40,839 nucleotides of DNA, taken from Gnetum montanum (Eukaryota; Streptophyta; Gnetopsida; Gnetales; Gnetaceae). Positions 1 to 10,645 of the stretch are shown here, one piece after another (position 1 is the stretch's first letter; the number at the start of each line of letters is the position of its first letter). Position numbers and translations under genes: made by a program. The stretch covers positions 1 to 40,839 of the forward strand of contig MNCI01007883.1 of the NCBI GenBank assembly GCA_015680685.1, read 5' to 3'. The notes beneath the pieces are model-generated. The model was given only the letters and a program-made list of their open reading frames with translations, did no database searches and was not told where the DNA came from.

Positions 1-113
1 TAATCTTATATCATAATACATATTCATTCAAATTTATGGTTACTTAGCTCATGATCAAAGTTTTACTTCATAGTTAAATGATGTGATATCAAAACATAAC
101 ATTTAAGTCATTC

Positions 114-700
114 ATGCTAGTATTATTCTTGTTTTTTCTGCTTGTTAAGCTAAGTAATGCTTCAATGATGCTTCATGCCTTAGATATAGGATCATTTATA
201 CATAATCATATAGTGTTGATCATTCATAAGTGGATTCTAGATTTTGATGTTGAATCTAAAGAATATTCTAAAGTTTCAAGTTTTTTCAAGTTATTTAATC
301 TTTCACTAATTGTTTACAAATTTGGATAAGAGATTATTAGTCTTCTTAGTCACATTAAGCATATGGAATCTATTTTTCCATAATTTGGTTCTTGTAAATG
401 TTTTTTTGTTGAAATTAGTCTTCTTAANGACAATTTGGTTCTTGTAAATGTTTTTTTGTTGAAATTAGTCTTCTTAAAAGTGAAAAAATTATTATTACAA
501 GTAGACAAAAGGATTTATCTTTAGGCAATCACATATTATACTCTTCCAAATTCTTGTAACTTTTGTCATTGTGAAGGACATTTGTTTAATTCTTGTGCCT
601 TTTTAATTAAAAAAAATGCTAAGGAAAGAAATTTTTTTTGAATTTAAGAATAGTAAAAAACAATCTAAAGTAGAGATATGAAAAATCAAGTTACCATTAA
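114..700 (+). pseudogene. Remnant of a DUF4283 plus CCHC zinc-knuckle protein (L1-type ORF1-like)
   Basis: A short open stretch at 114-329 carries a pattern typical of plant DUF4283 proteins: a hydrophobic start, then HKWILDFD, then FFKLFNLSL near its end. Downstream, 555-596 encodes CNFCHCEGHLFNSC, a perfect C-x2-C-x4-H-x4-C zinc knuckle preceded by LPNS, as in the zinc-finger part of the same plant families. DUF4283 plus CCHC is the usual make-up of ORF1 of plant L1-type LINEs and of related domesticated proteins, which bind nucleic acid. Stop codons and an assembly N at 428 interrupt the frame, so this is a relic. No reverse transcriptase follows before the LTR-like region at 1150. The family call rests on pattern recognition only. 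Confidence 0.45.
382..477. other. 46-nt exact duplication around an N (probable assembly join)
   Basis: Bases 382-427 and 432-477 are identical (46 nt) and are separated by one N at 428 and the three bases GAC. A single N between two identical ends is what an unmerged contig overlap looks like. A second case with the same repeat length occurs at 19576-19622. This is probably not a biological repeat. Confidence 0.75.
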
Positions 701-1149
701 TGATAAGAATGATTAAATAATAATGAAGAAACCAAAGAAAATAGAAGCTTTTATGAATAATTTTTCTAGAGGAAGTATACATTAATCCAAAGAGACATCC
801 CATAAGGAAAATTTTTCCTCATTCAACAAAATTATTGTTATCTCAACTATTAAACCTTATATTAAGAAGTTGGATAACATTAATGGCAAAGAATCTTAAC
901 ATAAGGTCAATTGTGATGGACAATTTATGCTATCATTTTGTATTTGATGTTCCTCTCTTACAAAAGTTGGTATTTTTCAAAAGCTTTCTATTGCTACATT
1001 GAATTATTTTGCTATTTTAATTCAAGCATAGATGTTGAAAGTAATATAAATGTTGCTAGGACTATAATCATTCTCCTTAATAATAGTTAATTTTCCTCTC
1101 TTGGTTTTTGATAGCATTATTTCAATTCTAAATTTGTACAATTGAATAG
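701..1149. other. AT-rich stretch without a recognisable gene
   Basis: No open frame of coding character, RNA gene or repeat end was recognised. It may be the decayed continuation of the L1-like remnant on its left. Confidence 0.5.
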
Positions 1150-2060
1150 TGATGAGCAGCAAATATAACCTACGCCCGACTATACAAATCACTAGCATTC
1201 ACTAAGCGATTCAGTTGAATTTTGTAGACTTTAGCTCTCCAAGTACACTAGATCTAGGTAGTGAATGTCATGGACATGATCATTGTCTTCTCAGTTTCAC
1301 TTGTGAAGTGCAAGTATATGGTTAAGTGTAACTAAGGCATATGATTTTTATCATTTTATGTTTTATGGCTTAAATCACCTAAGTGCTAGAAAATAAAGTA
1401 ATTAAATGTTTAACTAATCTAGTAACTAACTAATGTCTTAACTAATCCTAACATAAGCGTTGGTTTCTATTTACTGTACACATCTTGAACAACATTGCAA
1501 CGTTACTGGGTTACCAAGCATTAAGCGCTACTAGGATTACCAAATGTTAACGTATGCTCGAAGTGGTCATACTTATGTTTGCCTCATCTAATTCTATGTC
1601 ATTCTATCTAGTAATGAGTCCGTATGTATGGACGTTTGATAGTGCCCCAATTTGAGTTTCCTCTTTTAATACTCGTTTATTTATAAGGTTGTTCTTGAGT
1701 CTCATTCACAATGCTCCTAGCTATCCCTTCCCCTCAAACCTATGACTTATTCAGGTTACTGTAATTGATACACTTTTAATATCAATAGACCTTCTTTTCA
1801 AGGTTCGACACCCCCCATACTTATGTTTTAATTAATTACTATTTAATTAAATAATTTAATGCATTAAAATAAATTTCTCAAATAATAAAGAAAGCCCATC
1901 TTTATTGTTGGTCACACTAAGATGCTCAAGTACATTAGTATTTGAATAAAGATCCATACACTTTTCACTCATACTCCAGGGCACTTAGAAAATATTCTAA
2001 CTATCAAATAAACAAAATGTAAGAGCTTCACTAAGATACTAATGAATTTATGTCATAAAT
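1150..2060 (-). repeat. LTR fragment of the old host element, inverted copy
   Basis: Read on the minus strand, this stretch aligns with the plus-strand LTR-like sequence at about 2200-2905. Shared islands include GGTAATCCTAGTAGC, GGTGAT...AAAACATAAAA, TATGGATCTTTATT and the terminal CTCATCA, which here appears as TGATGAG at 1150-1156. Identity is low and indels are many, so this is an old copy. It makes a large imperfect inverted repeat with its neighbour. The inner boundary near 2060 is approximate. Confidence 0.55.
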
Positions 2061-2199
2061 GCAGCTACTGAGCATGCATTTATCGGTAAAGACATACACT
2101 ACATTAATGGGGTCACATTAATGCATCAGACCATACATCAACACAACCACATTGATAGGATCACATTGACAGTGATGGGACACGATATCGCATGGGGCA

Positions 2200-2905
2200 C
2201 TCTCCCTTGTTTCTCCATCTAGATCTAGACCTTAGCCAAACTCTTGCCATTTTTCCATTCCAGAGTTAGAATAATTTCAATGTGCCCGTAGTAGGAGTCC
2301 CAAAGTGAATGGATCTTTATTTGAGCAATTCTGTACCTAAGCACATAATTGTGTACGACAATCAAGAAGAAATTTTGGATAAACCTTGCAGTGCATGGAC
2401 TAAGCTAAATAGGACTTTAATTATTGTTAATTGTTTAAATGCTTTCTTAAGGACTTAATCTCTCTCAAACCTCAACTCTCATAGTTAAGTGCATTCAATA
2501 CGACCGCTTTGAGCACGTGTGTTATGCTTGGTAATCCTAGTAATGAATAGCATTTGGTAATCCTAGTAGCATTGCATTGGTTCAGGGTGTGAAATGGAAA
2601 GTGGGAACAGATACTGATGCTAGGATGATTAAGGCTTAGTTAGTTAAAGTTAGTTACTTAGTCTCTTCACCCCTTTCATCTCTTAGCATAGGTGATAAAA
2701 ACATAAAAGATATAAAAATCACATGCCTCAAGCTTACTTAACCATACAACCATGACAAATACAAGTAAGCTTGGGAGGACAATGATTAATTAACCTTAGG
2801 TGTTCCATAAGGCGTGTAGGCACTTAGTCTATGGAGTTCGACCAGATCACGTGTGTAATGCTCGTATTCGTATGGTTGAGTGTAGGGGTACCTCGCCACT
2901 CATCA
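2200..2905 (+). repeat. LTR (3' part) of the old host element
   Basis: The stretch ends in CTCATCA at 2899-2905 and is followed after one base by a primer-binding-site sequence, the usual end of a 5' LTR. Its left end is not defined; a start near TGATGGGACACG at about 2189 is possible. It pairs with the inverted copy on its left and its last ~90 bases recur at about 3370-3465. Confidence 0.5.
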
Positions 2906-2906
2906 T

Positions 2907-2924
2907 TGGCACCGTTGCCAGGGA
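2907..2924 (+). other. Primer binding site, tRNA-Asp type
   Basis: TGGCACCGTTGCCAGGGA differs at two positions from TGGCGCCGTTGCCGGGGA, the complement of the 3' end of plant tRNA-Asp(GUC). That primer site is common in plant Ty3/gypsy elements. Both differences are G to A, as expected after cytosine methylation and deamination. A degenerate gag leader with an ATG at about 3049 follows. Confidence 0.7.
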
Positions 2925-3369
2925 CTAAGTTGTTTGTGTGCTAAGTAGAACATAGGAAATCATCCACATCTTTGGGAAGCTTAAATGAACCCTTAGGGTT
3001 AATCAAAAGAAAATTTAAACAATGGTCAATAGCACACTGACAAGATAACAATGTATTCTTCTCCACACAAAAGCACTTCACCGCCTAGGACCAACACTAG
3101 AGATAGTTGGCGGCACAACATACATGACCAAGAACTGCCAGTTCCTCAACAATTTAGTGTGGTATATATTCACATGTAGGCTATTTAAGACTTTACTTTT
3201 TATTGTTAATTATTTTTAATAATTGATTTCTTCATTATCTATAGGAGTAGCATAAGGTTGAACAACATCAATTATCATATGTCTCACATTGGATTAAATC
3301 ATATGTGACTAAGCTACCAATAGTCTAAGTGGAAAGATAGTGAAGTGTAATCAATACATAACAATCTAG

Positions 3370-3465
3370 ATGCCATAACTAGTCCCATCCATGGAATTCG
3401 ACTAGATAGTGCATGAACACTTGTGATTCGTATGGTTAGGCATAGGGCTACCTTGTCGCTCATCA
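3370..3465 (+). repeat. Second copy of the host-element LTR end
   Basis: This repeats the end of the LTR at 2815-2905: ATGGAATTCGACTAGAT matches ATGGAGTTCGACCAGAT, then CGTATGGTT, then GCTCATCA directly before a second primer site. Either two related elements are nested here, or the LTR end with its primer site was duplicated. Confidence 0.5.
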
Positions 3466-3466
3466 T

Positions 3467-3484
3467 TGGCACTGTTGCTAGGGA
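3467..3484 (+). other. Second primer binding site, tRNA-Asp type, decayed
   Basis: TGGCACTGTTGCTAGGGA is the same site as at 2907-2924 with two further C-to-T changes. It lies 560 bp downstream of the first and 106 bp before the gag-like ATG at 3590. Confidence 0.65.
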
Positions 3485-3589
3485 TGGTGCTAGTTATCTA
3501 GATTAATTATATTATACATAATTTCTATAAACATATTAATGAATTATCTTTTGAAAAATAGTAAGTCACACACACTATAACCCAACAAA

Positions 3590-5639
3590 AATGTCTCTTT
3601 CACCAGGAAGTGATAATGCATTGTATGGAGAGAACATCCATTAGAGAACTAACGAGATATATGATGAAGAAACTTGGAGTGACCAATCTCATGTAGGGGT
3701 TCCAACTATTCATGACCACCCTGACTACACTCAAGGACTACATTCACCTAAGATAGATAATCCTCAAAGAGATGAAGTAAGTCCTAGACTAGGGGAGACC
3801 TTAAGGCCTAGGACCTGCTCAAAACCTAGAAAAGATAAATCAAGGGACCATGGTGAACACTATAGAAGCCATGGTGATCTCCTTGTTTCTCATATTCCTC
3901 TTCCTCTTCAATGTATAATTTTAATGAAGATGAACATAGGTATAGAGATTGTTCTCCACTATGGGGTTGAAATAAGAATATATATCGAACCTAAGGGCAA
4001 AAGCAAAGACACCAAAATGAACATAGAAAAAATCATCACAATTAGATAAATAGAGATAGAAATTTTCACTATGACACATCTAATGATGATGAAACCTTGT
4101 TGGCCACTAAGAGCATGATGCAGATTACAGAGGCAGTTAAAATACCTAACAAGTCTTGCAAGTAAAGTTGCATCAAAAGGCTTGATATGAATAATATTCC
4201 TAAATTTGAAGGAGGCTATGATTCTGATCCATAACATCATTTACAAGCCTTCCATGATGCCTATGTCTTACAAAAAATTGATAGCGGATGGAAAAAGCTT
4301 AAGCTCTTCCCAAGGATTCTAATAGGTAAAGTTGAAGTGTGATATAGATCATTGAAACCCAATTCAATTCGTTAGTGGTCCACAATGTTGGAACTCTTCA
4401 ATGAGAAATACCAAATCTATGTGAGGGTGTCCAACCTAAGGAAATGAATCCAAGGATGGAAAAAAACAACATAAATGCTTAGATATGGCCATAGATAGAT
4501 ACTATTCTCTATTGAATAAATGTCCAAGCCATGGTTTCTCTAAAGAAGATCAGCTTTCCACATCATGGATGGGCTTCATAGTCAAATGAAAGAGAGCCTT
4601 GGGATGTATGCCTAATGTCAATTATATGAACTAGGAACCCATTAGATCCAAAATCTAATTGAGCATGTGGCAACAGAAGAAGGAGAGCTATGTAAATGGG
4701 AGAATGTTGAGAAATATCATTGGGACCCAACTCTTCAAATGAAGAAGGTCCACATCTACGATAAGGAAAACAAGTAGTTCTCAATGAGGTGATTTCACAA
4801 CAAAACTTACTAATAGAAAAGTCTATTGATGAGCTTAAAGCAAGGTTAGAGAAGATGTCAAAATGGATAAATGGGAAATTTACAACTTGCATGGAAACCA
4901 TAGAGTAGAAAGTAATGCAAAATGAATCAAGTGATTACAACAAGAGGAGGAAAAACAACCAAGAAACAACTAGGAATACTTATCTACAAAAAGAGAAAAT
5001 GGTTGTAGAAAAAGAGGCTATAGACTCAACCGCCAAAGAACATGATGGATGTGACATATGCATATATGACCATCTGAGGTGCTATTGCCCAGTCAAGTTA
5101 CATCTACATGAGTATTGGGATTTTGCATTGAATCCCAAGTTCATATAAAAGAAAATGCCTAGGAAATTACCTTTGTCACAAGGTAACTATAGATTTTCCT
5201 ACAACCAATCATACTATCCTAGTGGGACTTCTTATCAGCCTCAAAACTACTATCAATTGCAGTGGAAAAACCCACAGTCATGGGGAAGGCCATCATCAAA
5301 CCAACCCTACCCTCACTACAAGTTGAAGCCATACAGGTATTATGTTCAACAATATATTTCTCCACCTAGTTCTACTTCATCTACTTCAAATTGGTACCAC
5401 TACTCTTTCAAATATTATTGACCTATGACATTTCTTGAAGGATCACGACCTCACACCTTTCATCTTCCATCATATTCTCAATATTATCATACTCCATTCC
5501 ATCACATGTCATAGCCAACAACATAGGAAGGTTTAGCACCACAATATCAATGAAAGGATGCCACTTGTGTTGCAAAAATACATAGACATGATAATGCCAA
5601 TAGGTCCCCACCACAACCTTAGAAATGCCATTTCTTTAA
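3590..5639 (+). pseudogene. gag of the old Ty3/gypsy-like host element, left part
   Basis: An ATG at 3590 opens a gag-like reading with many stops and frame changes. The capsid part is recognisable around 4190-4440: IPKFEGGYD, then LQAFHDAY, then WSTMLELFNEKY. This is the order seen in plant retrotransposon gag (PF03732 type), which forms the particle that packages element RNA. A CCHC-like knuckle CDICIYDHLRCYC lies at about 5050-5088, with the C-x2-C-x3-H-x4-C spacing common in Athila-type gags. A Tyr/Pro/Ser-rich tail follows at 5155-5421. Element A interrupts the gene at 5640-5644, and the sequence resumes at 23126. No polymerase domain is seen on either side, so this may have been a gag-only, non-autonomous element. 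Confidence 0.6.
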
Positions 5640-5644
5640 GACAG
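5640..5644. repeat. Target site duplication of element A, left copy (GACAG)
   Basis: GACAG directly precedes the LTR start TGTGCCGC at 5645 and recurs directly after the other LTR at 23121-23125. A 5-bp duplication is normal for Ty3/gypsy integrase. Confidence 0.9.
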
Positions 5645-6205
5645 TGTGCCGCCTGAAATCGTCAGCCACCAGCTGGAAGGAAACAGAGACCGTGGGATCG
5701 CAGGACACACACAGAAGACCCTACCTTCACCTAAGGATGAGCTGGAATGCACGAAGGTAGAGTACCTTGGGTGGTCTGCACGCAGATCAGACAAAGATTT
5801 ACCCACATGTATGTCGAAGTGCTATACGCTGGGTTATGCGTAAACGGTGTAAACGGGCATAAACGAGAGCGTAAAAGGCGTAGCAGATATGAACAGGGCG
5901 TAAATGTAAATGGGCGTAAACAAAAACATGCAAGAAATTAGCGTAAACTGTAAACAATGGTATTACAGAGTCAAAGTACGATGGACCGGTCTAACGCAGT
6001 TGTGATGAACACAAGGCGGACGAAAAGCCCCAGTGGATGCAGGGATGAATCTACGGGTTTGTGCGGTAGGCAGAGCGTAGAGACTGTGTGCATGGCGTAT
6101 AGGGCTTCCAGCGTAAGAGGGTTTCAGCTCTGGTGCGCAGTGTAAATGTCTCTGGTATGCTCCAGGATTTTTGCCCACCGACCTCGATGAAGTGGAAAAT
6201 GGGGG

Positions 6206-6213
6206 TTTTTATA
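6206..6213 (-). promoter_or_regulatory. TATA box of the element A LTR (3' copy)
   Basis: TATAAAAA on the minus strand is followed by a C-rich run (ACCCCCA), with the same sequence in the other LTR at 22547-22554. Preservation in both LTRs supports a core promoter for sense transcription. Confidence 0.6.
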
Positions 6214-6294
6214 CCGGTTGTTACGCTAGACTCGAGTTAGGAGACACGTGGCGCGTTGACCGGGTGCATACGATTTACAAATATACAACATATT

Positions 6295-6645
6295 ACATTT
6301 GCCGGGCGTATACGCTACATCAGGCCGGTGTACATGCTGGGCGTATATGCTGGACGTGCTGGGCGTGTGTGAATCTGGCTGGAGATGCTATGGACACTGG
6401 GCATACATGCTGAGCGTATACACTGACAATGACTCGGCGTATACGTCGGGCGTGTATGCTGATGGTTGCCGACTTGCTTCAATTTTTGCTCTTCGATGCT
6501 GTTTTCATTCTGTCATTGAGACTCCATCGTCGGACGTATGCATCTGTGGTGTTGAGCGTATAGATGAGGCATGTGCATCGGGCGTGTAAGTCGGATGTCT
6601 ACGCTGGGCGTATACGCTGGGGATGTCGGGCGTATACGCTGGTAC
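6295..6645. repeat. Minisatellite of the palindrome GCGTATACGC in the LTR
   Basis: Units close to CTGGGCGTATACG recur, with exact GCGTATACGC palindromes at 6608-6617 and 6630-6639 among others. The two LTRs differ here in copy number: the left has an extra block near 6390-6460 and the right has extra units near 22930-22975. In sense orientation the block lies upstream of the TATA box, where an LTR enhancer would be expected. Confidence 0.7.
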
Positions 6646-6783
6646 TGCACACTTAGTGAAATTAAGCCTTTTGATTCCCAAAATTGCAATGTGCAACACC
6701 AAATATAGCTGTGGCTGTTCGTGGGTCCCAGGGACCTGCTTCTTGTTGGGGAACTATCAAGCTCAAAATTTTGTGATGTTTCA

Positions 6784-6800
6784 TTGGCCCCTCTTTGTTG
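6784..6800 (-). other. Polypurine tract of element A
   Basis: The minus strand reads CAACAAAGAGGGGCCAA directly before the 3' LTR start TGAAACA. Element B has the same core, CAACAAAGAGGGGCCA, at the same place. This is the site where plus-strand DNA synthesis is primed. Confidence 0.85.
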
Positions 6801-7809
6801 ACTCTTGGAGGAATCGACCCAAGAAGCGTCGACAAAGAAGTGCAAAACACCACAAGCAACTTGATACGGACGTTGTTCTTTGCCACTTGACTAGACGTCA
6901 TCGCACCATGTTCAGTAGTACATGGGATCGAAAAAGGGAAATTTGTAGCTGATAAGAGAAAAGAGATTGTGGGGATTGGCGATTCCCTAAGAAATTGGGG
7001 TGCTCGAGTGTGCGGCATGTTGGTCCTTGTCAATAGCCATTGTTTAGCAGACTTGGAGTTCAGACATGCGATGTACGTTCTTTGGTGGAACAAGGCTCTT
7101 GGTTAGTATTCAAGAGAACTTGTCGGCAAGACCAAAGCCACGGGGAGATGTGTGACATAACTTGGAGGAACAGGGCCTGTGTTTAATGTTTAGGGGGACC
7201 TGTCGGTGGAGAGCTAGAGCCATGCAACTATATGCTTCTTGACCATTTTGGACATGAGTACTTGGTTTTTAGGCAACTGCCTTCCCACCTGGGGCTTATA
7301 TGGGAAGTGCCAAGAGCCTTGTTTTTTTTTGAGAGGTTTGTGTTGATCTTGTACTCATGTTCAGGTGCCAGGCCACGTGTTGCAACTGCTGTAATGTGTT
7401 GTAGCGTGCAACGATGTGCTCAAAGGTTTGAATTTTTTCAGTGTATCGGAGATCGGCAAACAGATAGTGAATATACCAGGGCATGGGAATGTACTAGTGA
7501 ATGGTTTGATTTAGTCTTGTCATGTGTGCTATGAACATTGTCCCACCTTGTCACTTGCGATGAGGTGCATTCTTGGGCGAGAGCCTCTGGGTGTCATCTT
7601 GCAAACACAACTTCAAGGAGACAAGAAAACCATGGGTGAGTACGCGAGCTTAGATTTGAACAGCTGCAGATGGGACAAAAATACTGGCGGAGATGCTGAG
7701 CACTGTGTTTGAATAGCGACGATGTTGATGAGAGTATCTGATGGTGAGTGATGCAGTGATTCTGATGAATGAGTGTGGCTGTGGAGTGAAAAGCCAGAGA
7801 TGAACGTGC
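6801..7809 (-). other. 3' non-coding region of element A
   Basis: No open frame of coding character is convincing on either strand. A motif ACAAGGTGGGACA (minus strand, near 7540) is shared with the corresponding part of B near 38134, so some of this is conserved untranslated sequence. Confidence 0.5.
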
Positions 7810-8140
7810 CAGTTTATAGTCTTGGCGGACTATCATGAGTTAGTTTTATGTCGTAACTCATTGGACATTGCCCGTTTAGCGTCGTGGCGGACGTTACGTT
7901 GCCAGTTTCTAGTCTTAGTGGACTATACAGAGGCAAGCCAGTCTATAGTCTTAGTGGACTATGGTGACGGGGTAGTTTCACAGTCATGCCAGATGGGTGC
8001 TAGTTTATTGTCATTGCAGACACTGTATGGTGTCAGTTTTAAGTCATAATCCAGGACTGTTTTGTAGTATCAGTTTATCGTCATGATCCAGGACGAGCTG
8101 TGGTATCAGTTTATAGTCATGATCCCAGGACTCTCACGTA
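7810..8140 (-). repeat. Tandem array GTC-x-GAC-x-TAAACTGGCA after integrase (A)
   Basis: About ten imperfect copies occur at intervals of roughly 30-38 bp. On the plus strand they read GCCAGTTTATAGTC followed by GGACTAT or similar. The sense-strand core is GACTATAAACTGGCA. Element B has the same kind of array at the same place (37590-38075). Confidence 0.75.
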
Positions 8141-8153
8141 CCTGAGTTTGTAC

Positions 8154-9200
8154 TCAAACATAGAACAGTTTTAGGTACAAATGATTAGTCGGATTGGCAA
8201 GCTCGTTTCCTTCCATGTCAGCTAGTTTGAATGCTCCATTGTCGAATGCTTTAATGACCAAGTAAGGCCCTTCCCAGTTGGCCGAGAACTTGTCCGGGTG
8301 TTCCCGAACGGCTTTAAGCATAAGATCACCTTCTTTGATAGGGCTCTTGTTGACATCATGTCGATGTTGTTGCCGTTGTTGTTTTTGGTACCATTCGATC
8401 TGATCGAGGACACACACACGTTCATCCTCCACCGAATTAAGATCAACGATGCGTAGATCATTGTTTTTCCCATCGTCGAGGAGCCCAGAAAGTGTGATCC
8501 TTAAAGATGGTACCTGCAGTTCCAAAGGTAAAACAACTTTTGAACCGTAAACAAGACTATATGGTGTCTTACCTGTCGAAGGTCAGTGCGTAGTACGGTA
8601 TGCCCACAATGCGTACACCAATTGTTCGTGCCCTTTTCTTTTGCTCTGGATAAGCATTTTCGTAAGGATTGTAATGATTGTCTTGTTTGTTGCTTCCGCT
8701 TGTCCATTGCTCTGAGGATAGTAAGGGGATGAGAACGAGTGTTTGATCCCTAAATTTTCGCAAAAGGTTTTGGTTTCAGCATTGCTGAATTGTGGCCCAT
8801 TGTCAGTGATGATTGTCATGGGAATGCGAAAGCGGGTTACAATGTTTTCGAGAATGAAATTGCACACGTGCTTGGATGTAGTTTTTCGAAGGGGAGCAGC
8901 TTCTACCCACTTCGTGAAGTATTCTGTGGCAGTTATAATGAAACTATGGCCCACGGAAGACGAGGGGGTTATCTGACCAATGAGGTCCAACCCCCACTTT
9001 TGAAAGGGCCATGTGATTTGTGTTGTATGCAACTCATTCGGTGGGACATGTATTAGATTGCTATGTTTTTGGCAAGTACTACATGTTTTGACTTTGGTGA
9101 AATAGTCATATTTCATGTGTGGCCAATAATAACCCAAGTGTCTAATCTTTGTGGTCATGGCTTTTGGTGCTATGTGGCCTCCGCATAGTCCTTCATGTAC
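8154..9200 (-). pseudogene. Integrase of element A
   Basis: Integrase inserts the element's DNA copy into the chromosome. The frame continues from the second RNase H after a stop (TAG, 9201-9203). An HHCC zinc domain comes first (HEGLCGGH, then CSTCQ), then a core with Asp in GLDLIG, Asp in ITDNG and Glu in GQAEA. The last two are 35 residues apart, the DD35E spacing. The C-terminal part has the GPY/F-type module (NWEGPYLVIKAF) and ends at 8154. Only one internal stop (TGA near 8584) breaks it. There is no chromodomain, as expected for the Tat group. Confidence 0.85.
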
Positions 9201-10645
9201 CTATTCAACAATAGTGTGGGCATCGACACTACTAACGCAGGTTAACAATATGCCTTTGTAGGATTGACGACACAGTGTGTCCCCTACCAGGGTATACTGC
9301 TTAGAACATTTCTGCACTGCGTCTCTCTGTGCATTTGTTAGATGTCGTGGTGTTTCGCCGCATAGAAGGTACTCTTTTATGTCGTCGTACCATTCTATCG
9401 CGTGTGTTGAATTAACAGATGCAATCGGCAACGTGTCAAGGGTCTCGGTGATTGGTTCAGCACAACTGGTTATGGAGCTTGGCAACATGTGGAACATATT
9501 TGGAGATATGTTTAGTGCTAATGTGGCTAACGCATCTACGATGGTGTTATCATTTCTGGAGATGTGTTGCACGTCGATGTTTTCGAATCGCCTCATTAGG
9601 TGTTTTGCTAAGTTGCAGTATTGTTGTAAATGTTGGGCTTTACATGTATAGATGTCTGTGACTTGGTTTAGGACTAGTTGCGAATCCCCTCTGACTACAA
9701 GCCGTGTGATGTTTAAAGCCAGAGCTGTTGCGAGACCTCTAAGGAGACCTTCATACTCTACTGTGTTGTTGGTACAGTGAAAGTTGAAGCGATAGGCAAA
9801 GGGTTGGATCTCCCCAGAGGGATGGGTGATGACAGCGGCTGCACTTCCTCCTCGAGAGGTAGATGCCCCATCAAAGTTCAACATAACATCGTAGTCATCG
9901 GGCACTATGTCTATGGCGCTTATATTCTCATCTGGGAACTCTGGGTCTATAGTCGCTTGGTCGCACATTGGTGATGTTGCCAGTTGATTTACTATAGCTT
10001 GACCCTTAACTGATGATTGCACTACGTAGTATAGGTCAAACTCAGCTATCATGGCCTTCCATTGGGCTATTCGACTTGTTTCATAAATATTCCTTGTTAT
10101 AGCTCTGAGTACATTGTCCTTGCAAATTATGTAAACCTGGTTACGGAAGAGGTAATGTCGTCATTTTTTTAAAGAAAAGACCAAAGCTAAACATGACTTC
10201 TCCAAGTCGTTGTACCTTTTCTCATGGGCAACTAATGCGTGGCTCAAGTAGTATACAGGGACTTCGATTCCATCATCTTGTTTTTGGCAAAGCATGGATG
10301 CGATTGACGATTCCGAAGTGGCAAGGTAGATGTAAAATGGTTTGTTGTTTTGGGGTGGGTAAACCGTAGGCAGTCGGGCAAGTGCTGTTTTGATGTTCTC
10401 GAATGCTTCCTGGCACTGCAGAGTCCATTCGAAATGAAAATTTTTGCGTAACAGGTGGTTCTTAGGTTTTAGTTTGTCTGTCAATTTTTCTATGAAGTGC
10501 CTGATAAATTGTAGTCTACCTTGTAGACATCAAAGTTCGGTAAGTTTACTTGGTGGTTTCAGGTTTGTTATGGCCTTAACCTTATCGGGATCTACTCGTA
10601 TCCCTACTTCTGAGGCTATGAATCCAAGAATTTTGCCTGTCTAGA
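9201..10645 (-). pseudogene. RNase H, connection and second (archaeal-type) RNase H of element A
   Basis: One frame runs from about 10645 to 9201 and on into integrase, with stops near 10530 and at 10161. The first half (10161-10484) is the usual Ty3 RNase H region but lacks a convincing catalytic set (FYIYLATSESSIASML). The second half has a full RNase H pattern: Asp in LNFDGASTSRGG, Glu in NNTVEYEG, Asp in VVRGDSQL and Asp in NTIVDALATLAL. A degenerate native RNase H followed by an acquired one is the mark of the Tat lineage. It degrades the RNA strand of the RNA/DNA hybrid during reverse transcription. Confidence 0.85.

Larger units (their letters stand above)
5645..6783 (-). repeat. 3' LTR of element A
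   Basis: On the minus strand it starts TGAAACATCAC and ends GGCGGCACA, giving TG...CA ends. It aligns end to end with 21986-23120. Differences are mostly transitions, many at CpG sites, plus copy-number changes in a GGGCGTATACGCT minisatellite at about 6295-6650. A polypurine tract lies directly inside it, which marks it as the 3' LTR. Confidence 0.9.

Noticed and set aside
3959-4240. Minus-strand open frame in the old gag
   Set aside because: It is AT-rich and hydrophobic by composition, opposite the recognisable gag capsid.
6505-7093. Overlapping open frames on both strands across the LTR of A and its inner flank
   Set aside because: They come from the GCGTATACGC minisatellite, which lacks stops in several frames, and they cross the LTR border. 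No protein motif is present.
9277-9661. Plus-strand open frames opposite the second RNase H of A
   Set aside because: They are mirror frames of a clear domain on the minus strand and have no motif of their own.
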